Source: Pseudomonadota bacterium
Lineage (GTDB): Bacteria; Pseudomonadota; Alphaproteobacteria; Rhizobiales; Xanthobacteraceae
Length of the DNA stretch: 27,013 bases
Direction of reading: 5' to 3'
Assembly: GCA_023449855.1 (NCBI GenBank)
Contig: JAEXHR010000362.1
Span: 1 to 27,013, forward strand
Shown: in pieces, positions 8,493 through 15,261 of the stretch
How positions within the stretch are numbered: the first letter of the stretch is position 1
Layout of the letters: the number at the start of each line of letters is the position of its first letter
Notes under the pieces: generated by a model
The model's database searches: none
What the model was told of the DNA's origin: nothing
What the model saw: the letters and a program-made list of their open reading frames with translations, nothing else
Made by a program: the position numbers and the translations under genes

Positions 8493-9452
8493 GTGAAGCG
8501 CTTGGCCGAGACCACAAGTTCGTCCGCATCGATCGAAGCCGTTGAACGCGGGCTGGCCTCCGCCGGCTACATCGCCAGCCGGCAGATTTCCACCGCCGTC
8601 TATCTCGCCGAAAAGATCGAGAAGCCGATCCTGGTCGAAGGGCCCGCCGGCGTCGGCAAGACCGAACTCGCCAAGGCCATCGCCGCCTCGCGCGGTCTCG
8701 AGATGATCCGCATGCAGTGCTATGAGGGCCTCGACGAGGCCAAGGCGCTGTATGAGTGGAAATATGCCAAGCAGCTGCTCTACACGCAGATCCTGAAGGA
8801 CAAGCTCGGCGAAGTGCTGGGCGGCGCCGATACGCTCGCCAAAGCGCTCGACCAGCTCCATACATTCGGCGACGTGTTCTTCTCCAAGGAATTCGTCGAG
8901 CCGCGGCCCTTGCTGCGTGCGCTCGAACAGCCCAGGGGCTGCGTGCTGCTGATCGACGAGATCGACAAGTCCGATGCCGAGTTCGAATCGCTGCTGCTGG
9001 AAATCCTGTCCGACTTTCAGGTCACGATTCCCGAACTTGGAACGATTGCGGCCATCGTGCCGCCGACGGTGATCCTCACCTCGAATGGCGAGCGCGATCT
9101 CGGCGACGCGCTGAAGCGCCGCTGTCTGCATCTGCATATCGGCTTCCCTGAGCCGAAGCTGGAAGAGCGCATCGTCGAGACCCGCGTGCCCGATGCGCCG
9201 GCGACGCTGCGCAAGCAGCTGGTGGGCTTCGTCAATCAGGTGCGCACGCTGGATCTCAAGAAGCTGCCATCGGTGAGCGAGACCATCGACTGGGCCAAGG
9301 TGCTGGTGCTGCTCGGCGCCGCCGAACTCGGTCATGAGATGGTCAAGGACACGCTCAATGTGCTGTTGAAATATGAGGGCGACATCGAAGCGGCGCTGCC
9401 GAATGTCTCGACCTTCATCGCAAAATCCGATCGGCAAGGCGTGTTCGGGTGA
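8493..9452 (+). CDS. MoxR-family AAA+ ATPase, 319 aa
   Basis: Cytoplasmic AAA+ chaperone-like ATPase. Walker A is GPAGVGKT (50-57), Walker B is LLIDEID with D155/E156, and sensor 1 is the ILTSNGERDL segment (about 190-200), followed by the arginine-containing LKRRCLHLHIGFPEP typical of MoxR. The next gene encodes a VWA protein; MoxR-VWA pairs (for example CoxD/CoxE and RavA/ViaA) act together in complex maturation or metal-centre insertion, so a joint role is likely. The target is unknown, since no dehydrogenase genes are nearby. The GTG at 8493 lies within its own GGAG; a TTG at 8502, 8 nt after that GGAG, is a credible alternative start (three residues shorter). Confidence 0.9.
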   Translation: MKRLAETTSSSASIEAVERGLASAGYIASRQISTAVYLAEKIEKPILVEGPAGVGKTELAKAIAASRGLEMIRMQCYEGLDEAKALYEWKYAKQLLYTQILKDKLGEVLGGADTLAKALDQLHTFGDVFFSKEFVEPRPLLRALEQPRGCVLLIDEIDKSDAEFESLLLEILSDFQVTIPELGTIAAIVPPTVILTSNGERDLGDALKRRCLHLHIGFPEPKLEERIVETRVPDAPATLRKQLVGFVNQVRTLDLKKLPSVSETIDWAKVLVLLGAAELGHEMVKDTLNVLLKYEGDIEAALPNVSTFIAKSDRQGVFG

Positions 9453-9468
9453 AGTCATGACACCATCT

Positions 9469-9550
9469 CCGTCATTGCGAGGAGCGCAGCGACGAAGCAA
9501 TCCAGTCTTCGGCCAAGAACTGGATTGCTTCGCTGCGCTCGCAATGACGG
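9469..9550. repeat. Palindromic repeat B1 (CCGTCATTGCGAGG type)
   Basis: Left arm 9469-9506 and right arm 9519-9550 are reverse complements except for two 3-nt insertions in the left arm (GAG and CGA), with a 12-nt spacer. The outer end is CCGTCATTGCGAG and the inner end AGCAATCCAGT. It lies 16 nt after the MoxR stop, between the two genes of the MoxR-VWA pair. A short derivative (B2) is at 22821-22855. Confidence 0.88.
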
Positions 9551-9569
9551 CTGAGAGGATTGAGGTCTG

Positions 9570-10946
9570 ATGCGCGAGGTGATGCATCGTTTCTTCCGGG
9601 CGGCGCGCGGCGCCGGGGTGAGAATCTCGCCCGCCGAAAGCATCGATGCCATGCGCGCCGCTGCTGAAGTCGGCCCCGGCGATCGCGCGATCCTGCGCGA
9701 TGCGCTGTTGCTGACCATGGCGAAATCCGGCGAGGAGAAGGCCGCGCTCGCTGCCTGCTTCGATGCGTTCTTCACCTATCCCGATCTGGAGCAACCTCAG
9801 GCCGCGAATGACGACCGGGAGGATGCGGGCGACGAGGCAAACGAGGGCGGTTCCGACGCTGCGGAAGGAACTGCATCGGGACAGGCCTCGGCCGAACTCG
9901 GCGCCCTCGCGCAGATGTTGCTGGCGCAGGATCGCGCGGCCATTGCCGCGGCGCTGTCGAATGCGGCCAATGCCGCCGGCCTCACCGATATCCGCGTCTT
10001 CACCCAGCGCGGGCTGTTTGCCAGCCGTGTGCTCGAACAGCTCGGCATCGCGCAATTGCGCGACGATATCGACGCGCTCAATGCCAGCAATCCCGCCGAT
10101 GCCGAACGCCTCACCGCCGGGCTCGGCAGCCTGCGCGAGACCGTCAGCGAGATGGTGTCACAGGCGCTGCTGCTGTACGGCCGCGAGGAGACCGAGGCGC
10201 TGCGCAACGAGATTCTGCGCAATGCGCCGATGGCGCGGCTGGAGCAGCGTCAGATCGCGCAGATGCGGCTGCTGATCCGTCAGATCGCGCGGCGTCTGCG
10301 CGAGCGCTTCAGCAAGCCGCGCAAGCGCCAGCGCCGCGGCCATCTCGATGTCCGCCGCACCATTCGCCGCAATGCCGCTTGGGGCGGCGTGCCATTCCTC
10401 ACCGCCTGGAAGCGCCGTCATCGCGACAAGCCGAAGATCGTCGCCATCTGCGACGTTTCCGGTTCGGTGGCGCAGGTGTCGGATTTCTTCCTGCTGCTGA
10501 TCCACAGCCTGCATGAGGTGGTATCGGACGTACGTTCCTTCGCATTCTCCGGCAACCTGATCGAGGTCAGCGCCATGCTGGAGAACAACAAGCCCGAAGA
10601 GGCGATGAAGCAGATCATGTCCGCGGTCGGATTCGGCTCGTCCGACTACGGTCGTTCCTTTGCCGATTTCGAAAAGGATTTCATGAGCGCGGTGACGCCG
10701 CAAACCACGGTGATCGTGCTCGGCGATGCCCGCAGCAACAATCTCGATCCGCGCGCCGACATCCTGAAGCGGATCGGCGAGCGGTCGAAGCGGCTGGTCT
10801 GGCTCAATCCCGAAGGCCGCGTGAGCTGGGGCTTCGGCGATTCCGAAATGCCGCGTTATGCGACGTTCTGCAACGTCGTTCGTCAATGCGCGACGGCGCA
10901 GCAACTCGAGCGCGCCGTCGCCGATATCGTGGCGACCTACCAATAG
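9570..10946 (+). CDS. CoxE-like VWA-domain protein, 458 aa
   Basis: VWA protein of the CoxE type, predicted cytoplasmic. The C-terminal VWA domain (about 285-455) has the metal-ion-dependent adhesion motif D295-x-S297-x-S299 (CDVSGSV) and later the VIVLGDARSN strand. The N-terminal 280 residues are mostly helical, with an acidic low-complexity patch near 80-105 (DDREDAGDEANEGG) and a basic RKRQRRGHLDVRRTIR stretch before the VWA domain. It follows the MoxR ATPase by 117 nt and is its likely partner. The ATG at 9570 has a GAGG site about 4 nt upstream. The gene ends 9 nt from the convergent DipZ-like gene. Confidence 0.88.
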   Translation: MREVMHRFFRAARGAGVRISPAESIDAMRAAAEVGPGDRAILRDALLLTMAKSGEEKAALAACFDAFFTYPDLEQPQAANDDREDAGDEANEGGSDAAEGTASGQASAELGALAQMLLAQDRAAIAAALSNAANAAGLTDIRVFTQRGLFASRVLEQLGIAQLRDDIDALNASNPADAERLTAGLGSLRETVSEMVSQALLLYGREETEALRNEILRNAPMARLEQRQIAQMRLLIRQIARRLRERFSKPRKRQRRGHLDVRRTIRRNAAWGGVPFLTAWKRRHRDKPKIVAICDVSGSVAQVSDFFLLLIHSLHEVVSDVRSFAFSGNLIEVSAMLENNKPEEAMKQIMSAVGFGSSDYGRSFADFEKDFMSAVTPQTTVIVLGDARSNNLDPRADILKRIGERSKRLVWLNPEGRVSWGFGDSEMPRYATFCNVVRQCATAQQLERAVADIVATYQ

Positions 10947-10955
10947 CGATCGCCG

Positions 10956-12698
10956 TCACCCGAAGGTGAAAGCGTAGGCCCGCACGCCCGGATCGAGAAA
11001 TTCGATGGCGAATGTGCGGTCCGAAACACTGCCTGCCTGCCGCACCAGTTGATAGAGCTTGGCATCGGTCACGGTGCCGTATCCTTCTGCATCGGTGTCC
11101 GTGCCGTGGTCTGCGCCGGGAGCAGCACCGTCGATCGTGACGCGGAAGCGCACCGGCTTGCCGCTGGAAGACGGGCCAAGCACCAGATGCAGGTCGCGGG
11201 CGTGAAAGCGATACGTGACACTCCCCTTGGGATCGTCAAGCAGGGCGAATTCGCGGCCGATGGTCCATGTTCCACCCAGCGTCCATCGGTTCAGCGGCAG
11301 CATGTCGATGCCGCGATAGAGGCTCGGCACATCTTCGCGTGCACCGCCCGGAGACGTGAAGCCAGTGGCCTGGGCATAGCCGAGATAGGTCTCCGGAGAT
11401 CGAAGGTCCTCCTCATCGGCGGCCACTTGCGTGCCATGGGCCTGGATACGCGCATCGTCGCCGGTCGGCTTGTGTCCGGCTTCCGCGAGCAATTGCCGGA
11501 TGGCTTCTTCCGACGCGGCATAGTTGCCTTCGCCGATCGCGCTATGGCGAATACGGCCGTCTGCGCCGATGAAATAAAGGGCGGGCCAGGCATTGTTGTC
11601 GAATGCGCGCCAGATCCGGAAGTCATTGTCGATGGCGACGGGATAAGTCACGCCGAGCTTGCCGAGCGCGGTGCTGACATTGTCGATCTTCTTCTCGAAG
11701 GCGAATTCCGGCGTATGCACGCCGATCACGACGAGACCCTGATCGCGATATTTGTCGGCCCATGCGCGAACATGCGGGAGGACGCGGAGGCAGTTGATGC
11801 AGGAATAGGTCCAGAAATTGACCAGCACGACCTTGCCCTTCAGGTCTGCAGCCTGCAGCGGTGCGGTATTGAGCCATTGCTTGTCAGCCGCGATCGCCGC
11901 CAGCGGCTTCGACAACCCGCTCTCGGCAGGGGCATTGTTGGCCGGCGTTCCGGCCTGCGCGGACGATCCGCCGCGCAACGTCTCGATCAGCCTGCTTTCG
12001 AGCATGGTCGTGGATGGCAACGAGAGTTGCGTCAGGACGCGCGTATCGAGTCCTGCCCAGACAGCAATTGCGCCAAGCACGACGGCGGCACCCAGACCGC
12101 GGCGCAGGCCATCGCTCCATGGCATCAGGTCGCGAATCCCGTTGAGCGCCTGCCTGCCGAGCAGCATGCCGGCGGCGAGCGATGTCGCCGCGCCGAACCC
12201 GTAGGCGAACAGCAGGAATACGGTGTCGATGTTCGGGCCGTGCAAGGCCGCGCCGGTCAGGATCAGGCCCAATACCGGTCCGGCACAGGGCGCCCAGACA
12301 AGGCCGGTGGCGACGCCGAGCAGCAGCGAAGCGAACGGCGTGCGGTCCGCATCGGGCTTGTTCCGGCCGACCCAGCCCGACAGCTTCACGCCGAGCAGCA
12401 CCAGCGGCGCCGTCAGGCGTGCCGAGAAGTGTGGAAACATCAGCGCAAGGCCGAACACCGTCATGACGACCAGGGCGATGATCCTGCCGTAGCGATTGGC
12501 CTCGACCGCCCAGTTGCCGGCGACCGAAGCAAGACTCGCGGCGACGGCGAATGTCAGTGTGAGACCGATGAGCAGGGGCAGCCCGCCACGGCGAAATGGC
12601 TGTTCGGCCCGGGCGAGAACGATCGGCAGGATCGGAAAGATGCAGGGCGATGCAATGGTCAGCAGGCCGGCCGCATAAGCGAGGATGAAGAGCGTCAC
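10956..12698 (-). CDS. dipZ: DipZ-like CcdA-thioredoxin fusion, 580 aa
   Basis: Inner-membrane thiol-disulfide carrier of the DipZ type. Residues 1-240 form a CcdA-like membrane domain with the two expected Cys in SPCIFP (C19) and APCAGP (C138). After a linker, residues about 265-400 form a TlpA/redoxin-like thioredoxin domain with active site C300-I-N-C303 in a WTYSCINC context. Residues about 430-580 form a beta-rich C-terminal domain seen in DipZ proteins. Electrons from cytoplasmic thioredoxin are presumably passed across the membrane to the fused periplasmic domain. The start is GTG at 12698, 6 nt after GGAG. It sits downstream of ohr on the same strand, but a hairpin separates them. The symbol is by family resemblance. 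Confidence 0.88.
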   Translation of the reverse strand: MTLFILAYAAGLLTIASPCIFPILPIVLARAEQPFRRGGLPLLIGLTLTFAVAASLASVAGNWAVEANRYGRIIALVVMTVFGLALMFPHFSARLTAPLVLLGVKLSGWVGRNKPDADRTPFASLLLGVATGLVWAPCAGPVLGLILTGAALHGPNIDTVFLLFAYGFGAATSLAAGMLLGRQALNGIRDLMPWSDGLRRGLGAAVVLGAIAVWAGLDTRVLTQLSLPSTTMLESRLIETLRGGSSAQAGTPANNAPAESGLSKPLAAIAADKQWLNTAPLQAADLKGKVVLVNFWTYSCINCLRVLPHVRAWADKYRDQGLVVIGVHTPEFAFEKKIDNVSTALGKLGVTYPVAIDNDFRIWRAFDNNAWPALYFIGADGRIRHSAIGEGNYAASEEAIRQLLAEAGHKPTGDDARIQAHGTQVAADEEDLRSPETYLGYAQATGFTSPGGAREDVPSLYRGIDMLPLNRWTLGGTWTIGREFALLDDPKGSVTYRFHARDLHLVLGPSSSGKPVRFRVTIDGAAPGADHGTDTDAEGYGTVTDAKLYQLVRQAGSVSDRTFAIEFLDPGVRAYAFTFG

Positions 12699-12753
12699 GA
12701 TGATCTCCGGTCAGCGCACCGTGGGACAATCGGGCGCGGCTATTGGCGAGACG

Positions 12754-12781
12754 ATCCGCGGACCGTCACCGGTCCGCGGAT
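12754..12781 (-). terminator. Hairpin terminator candidate after ohr
   Basis: ATCCGCGGACCG (12754-12765) and CGGTCCGCGGAT (12770-12781) make a perfect 12-bp GC-rich stem with a 4-nt loop, beginning 14 nt past the ohr stop on the minus strand. No T-run follows, so termination may be incomplete and could allow read-through into dipZ. Confidence 0.55.
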
Positions 12782-12795
12782 GCGACGGGAATGGA

Positions 12796-13221
12796 TCAGA
12801 TGAGATTGATCGCGACGTGGATGTTGCCGCGCGTTGCCTTCGAGTAGGGGCAGATCTGGTGTGCGGCATCGACGACCTGGCGGGCGACGTCCGGCGCGAG
12901 ACCGGGCAGGCTGACATTGAGGCGTGCCTGCAGGAAGAAGTCGCCGTCGGTGGTGCCGAGATCGACTTCGGCATCGACGGCGACGTCGGCCGGAAGCTTG
13001 ACCTTCAGATTGCTGGCGGCGCGCCCCATGGCGCCGATGAAACAGGCGGACCAGCCGGCCGCGAACATCTGCTCGGGATTGGTGCCGTTCCCTGCGGAGC
13101 CGGGAGGCGACAGCTTGACGTCCAGCCGTCCGTCGGAGCTGCGCGAGGCGCCCTCACGTCCGCCGGTTGTGTGGGTCTGGGCAGTGTAAAGAACCTTGTC
13201 GATGGCAGGTGCTGAGCTCAT
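12796..13221 (-). CDS. ohr: Organic hydroperoxide reductase Ohr (OsmC/Ohr family), 141 aa
   Basis: Thiol peroxidase that reduces organic and fatty-acid hydroperoxides. All catalytic features are present: Cys60 in GWSACF, Cys124 in ICPYSKATRGN, Arg22 in GGREG and Glu50 in NPEQ, matching the Arg/Glu/Cys/Cys set of characterised Ohr enzymes. Length is typical. I chose the ATG at 13221 because AAGGAG lies at a normal spacing before it; the ATG at 13227 is in frame but almost abuts that site, so the first two codons (MT) are probably not translated. The gene is divergent from ohrR and is presumably repressed by it until OhrR is oxidised. Confidence 0.95.
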   Translation of the reverse strand: MSSAPAIDKVLYTAQTHTTGGREGASRSSDGRLDVKLSPPGSAGNGTNPEQMFAAGWSACFIGAMGRAASNLKVKLPADVAVDAEVDLGTTDGDFFLQARLNVSLPGLAPDVARQVVDAAHQICPYSKATRGNIHVAINLI

Positions 13222-13246
13222 GGTCATCTCTCCTTTTTGATCGTAT

Positions 13247-13270
13247 CCGATCTAATCGAATGCGATACAA
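13247..13270. promoter_or_regulatory. Candidate OhrR box 1 (near the ohr promoter)
   Basis: Box 1 is nearly identical to box 2 (13301-13324), with centres exactly 54 bp apart. It contains ATCGAATGCGAT (13255-13266), one base off a perfect palindrome. It lies at the probable -10 side of ohr: a perfect TTGACA -35 reads on the minus strand at 13295-13290, and a 16-17 nt spacing places the -10 at the edge of this box. Confidence 0.65.
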
Positions 13271-13300
13271 ATAGCCGTTCGATATTGTCTGTCAACTCTT

Positions 13301-13324
13301 CCGATTTAATCGCATGCGATATAT
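13301..13324. promoter_or_regulatory. Candidate OhrR box 2 (near the ohrR promoter)
   Basis: Direct repeat of box 1, with the perfect palindrome ATCGCATGCGAT at 13309-13320. A plausible ohrR -10 (TATATT, 13322-13327) abuts it on the plus strand, so binding here would repress ohrR itself. Confidence 0.65.
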
Positions 13325-13369
13325 ATTGGCCCTGCGGTCACGATCGCGTGTGCCGCCGGGAGCCCGAGC

Positions 13370-13855
13370 ATGTCATCCAGCAAGTCGAAGCGCGTAGAAC
13401 AAAGCTCCGCCCAAGATGGGCAGGAGGATCCAAAACTGTCGGATTTCCTGTGCTTCTCGATCTACTCGGCCAATCTGGCCTATGGCCGGGCGTATAAGCC
13501 GATCCTCGAAAAGCTCGGTCTCACCTACACCCAGTACATCGCCATCGTCGCGCTGTGGGAGCAGGACGAACAGACTGTGAGCGGGCTCGGTGACAAGCTG
13601 TTCCTGGAGTCGAACACGCTGACGCCGATCCTGAAGAAGCTGGAAGCCATGGGCTATCTCACCCGCAAGCGCGATCCCGGCGACGAGCGGCAAGTGGTGG
13701 TCAGCCTGACCCCGGAAGGTCGGCGACTGCGCGAAAAAGGGCTCAGCATGAATCTGGTGAAGGCATCCGGTCTCGCACCCGATGAGTTCAGGACAATGCA
13801 GCAGGGCGTCGCCAAGCTGCGGGACAATCTGATCAAGGCGGCGCGGGAAAGCTGA
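13370..13855 (+). CDS. ohrR: OhrR, MarR-family organic-peroxide sensor, 161 aa
   Basis: Dimeric winged-helix repressor controlling ohr. After a polar N-terminal extension of about 20 residues comes LSDFLCFSIYSAN with the sensing Cys28; Tyr residues follow as in OhrR (YSANLAYGRAYKP, YTQY). The winged helix-turn-helix spans about 60-125 (LFLESNTLTPILKKLEAMG, then wing KRDPGDERQVVVSLT). Only one Cys is present, so it is a one-Cys sensor of the Bacillus type rather than the two-Cys Xanthomonas type. Oxidation would be relieved through mixed disulfide with a low-molecular-weight thiol. The ATG at 13370 follows GGGAG by about 8 nt. Assignment is strong because the gene is divergent from ohr. Confidence 0.93.
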   Translation: MSSSKSKRVEQSSAQDGQEDPKLSDFLCFSIYSANLAYGRAYKPILEKLGLTYTQYIAIVALWEQDEQTVSGLGDKLFLESNTLTPILKKLEAMGYLTRKRDPGDERQVVVSLTPEGRRLREKGLSMNLVKASGLAPDEFRTMQQGVAKLRDNLIKAARES

Positions 13856-13941
13856 TCTGCGGATCGCTATTTCGGCCCGCGGATGCAGTCGCTGCCGTGT
13901 TCCTGTAACTTCGCGGGCGCAGATCAGTCCGGGAGGTTGGC

Positions 13942-15150
13942 GTGAGCGATATCGACACGATTTTGACGCAGGCGAAATTCGCTGACGGCAGTTGCAATAC
14001 GATTGCCGTGAGAGGCGGCCTGATTGCCTCGATCACTCCCGCAAGCGATCCCGCACCCGCAGCCGCCGAGACCGTCGATCTCGCCGGCACCCTTGTGATC
14101 CCGTCCTTTGTCGAAGGCCACGTTCATCTCGACACCAGCTTTTACGGCGATGTCTGGCGTCCGCATGTGCCCTATTCCAACGGCTTCAACGTGCAGGAGC
14201 GCGTGGCCATCCAGGCCGACAACATGGCGAAGGCCGCGCCGATGGCCGAGCGGGCGAAAAGCCAGCTCGAACTCTGCCTCGGCCACGGCAGCACGCGGAT
14301 GCGCAGCCATGTGATGGTCGATGGCTCGGTGGGGCTAAAGTCGCTTGAGACGATCGCCGCCGTCCGCGAAGTGCATCGCGATATCATCGATATCCAGCTC
14401 GTGGCCTTTCCCCAGAGCGGGATCCTGCGCAGCCCGGGCACGCCCGATCTGCTCGATGCCGCCTTCGATCTCGGTGCGGACGTGATCGGCGGTCTCGATC
14501 CCGGCGGCTTCGACCGCGATGTCGAGAAGCATCTCGACGTCGTGTTCGGCATCGCCGAGCGCCGCGGCGTCGATGTCGATATCCATCTGCACGATCCCTC
14601 GATGCTCGGGATTTTCGAGATCGAGCAGATCTGCGCGCGCACGCGGGCGCTGGGGATGCACGGCCATGTCGCGATCAGCCATGCTTATTCGCTCGGCGAT
14701 GTCGCCGCTGATGTCGTGCAGCGGACGGCCGAGACACTGGCCGTAAGTGGCGTCGCCATCATGACCAATGCGCCGGGCGCGCGGCCATTTCCGCCGGTGA
14801 AGGTGTTGCGCGCGGCCGGTGTCACCGTGTTCGGCGGCTGCGACAACATCCGCGACTCATGGTGGCCCTATGGCGATGGCGACATGCTCGGCCGCGCCAT
14901 GATGATCGGCTACCGCTCGGGCTTCAACACGGACGAAGACCTGACCCTGGCCTTCGATATCGTCACGTCAGGCGGCGCCAAGGCGCTGCGGCTGGACGAT
15001 CATGGCCTGCGCGTCGGCGCCAAGGCCGATTTCGTCGCCATCGATGCACCGCATGTGCCCCAGGCGGTGGTCGATCTGCCGAAGCGGCGGGACGTCTACA
15101 AGAATGGCCGGCTGGTGGCGCGGGATGGGGGGATCGTCCGAAAGGCTTGA
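13942..15150 (+). CDS. Cytosine-deaminase-like amidohydrolase, substrate uncertain, 402 aa
   Basis: Metal-dependent TIM-barrel hydrolase of the amidohydrolase superfamily, closest in motif pattern to cytosine deaminase. Metal ligands are visible as H60-x-H62 (GHVHLDT), H215 (DIHLHD), H247 (AISHAY) and D301 (GGCDNIRDSWWPYG, like the CodA DDVFDPWYPLG). The residue at the place of the CodA proton-shuttle Glu217 is Asp218, and the CHCDE-type motif reads IHLHD, so cytosine may not be the substrate. No signal peptide is seen; it is cytoplasmic. The GTG at 13942 has GGGAGG 5 nt upstream. It is followed, after repeat A2, by a gamma-glutamyltransferase-family gene on the same strand, suggesting a shared catabolic or salvage role that I cannot specify. 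Confidence 0.85.
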   Translation: MSDIDTILTQAKFADGSCNTIAVRGGLIASITPASDPAPAAAETVDLAGTLVIPSFVEGHVHLDTSFYGDVWRPHVPYSNGFNVQERVAIQADNMAKAAPMAERAKSQLELCLGHGSTRMRSHVMVDGSVGLKSLETIAAVREVHRDIIDIQLVAFPQSGILRSPGTPDLLDAAFDLGADVIGGLDPGGFDRDVEKHLDVVFGIAERRGVDVDIHLHDPSMLGIFEIEQICARTRALGMHGHVAISHAYSLGDVAADVVQRTAETLAVSGVAIMTNAPGARPFPPVKVLRAAGVTVFGGCDNIRDSWWPYGDGDMLGRAMMIGYRSGFNTDEDLTLAFDIVTSGGAKALRLDDHGLRVGAKADFVAIDAPHVPQAVVDLPKRRDVYKNGRLVARDGGIVRKA

Positions 15151-15164
15151 ATCATCGGCGCGGT

Positions 15165-15249
15165 CGTAGGATGGGTAGAGCGTAGCGAAACCCATCGCTT
15201 TCTTGCGTGTGAATGATGGGTTTCGCGAAGACGCTCTACCCATCCTACG
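15165..15249. repeat. Palindromic repeat A2
   Basis: Left arm 15165-15196 and right arm 15215-15249 are reverse complements apart from a 3-nt length difference in the middle. It shares CGTAGGATGGG and GAGCG(C/T)AGCGA with A1, while its private changes are matched in both arms. It begins 14 nt after the amidohydrolase stop and ends 12 nt before the next start codon, touching that gene's GAAGGG ribosome site. Confidence 0.9.
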
Positions 15250-15261
15250 AAGGGCTGCAAA

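Noticed and set aside
8469..10055. 528-aa minus-strand frame opposite the MoxR and VWA genes
   Set aside because: It crosses two clear AAA+/VWA genes and repeat B1, has no recognisable domain, and is a GC-driven mirror frame.
10956..10969. Small TCACC-CGAA-GGTGA hairpin between the convergent VWA and dipZ genes
   Set aside because: Only a 5-bp stem without a T-run, overlapping the dipZ stop codon; too weak to call a terminator.
11049..12803. 584-aa plus-strand frame opposite dipZ
   Set aside because: The sequence is Arg/Gln/Glu-rich without domains; the minus-strand frame has CcdA and thioredoxin motifs with all Cys in place.
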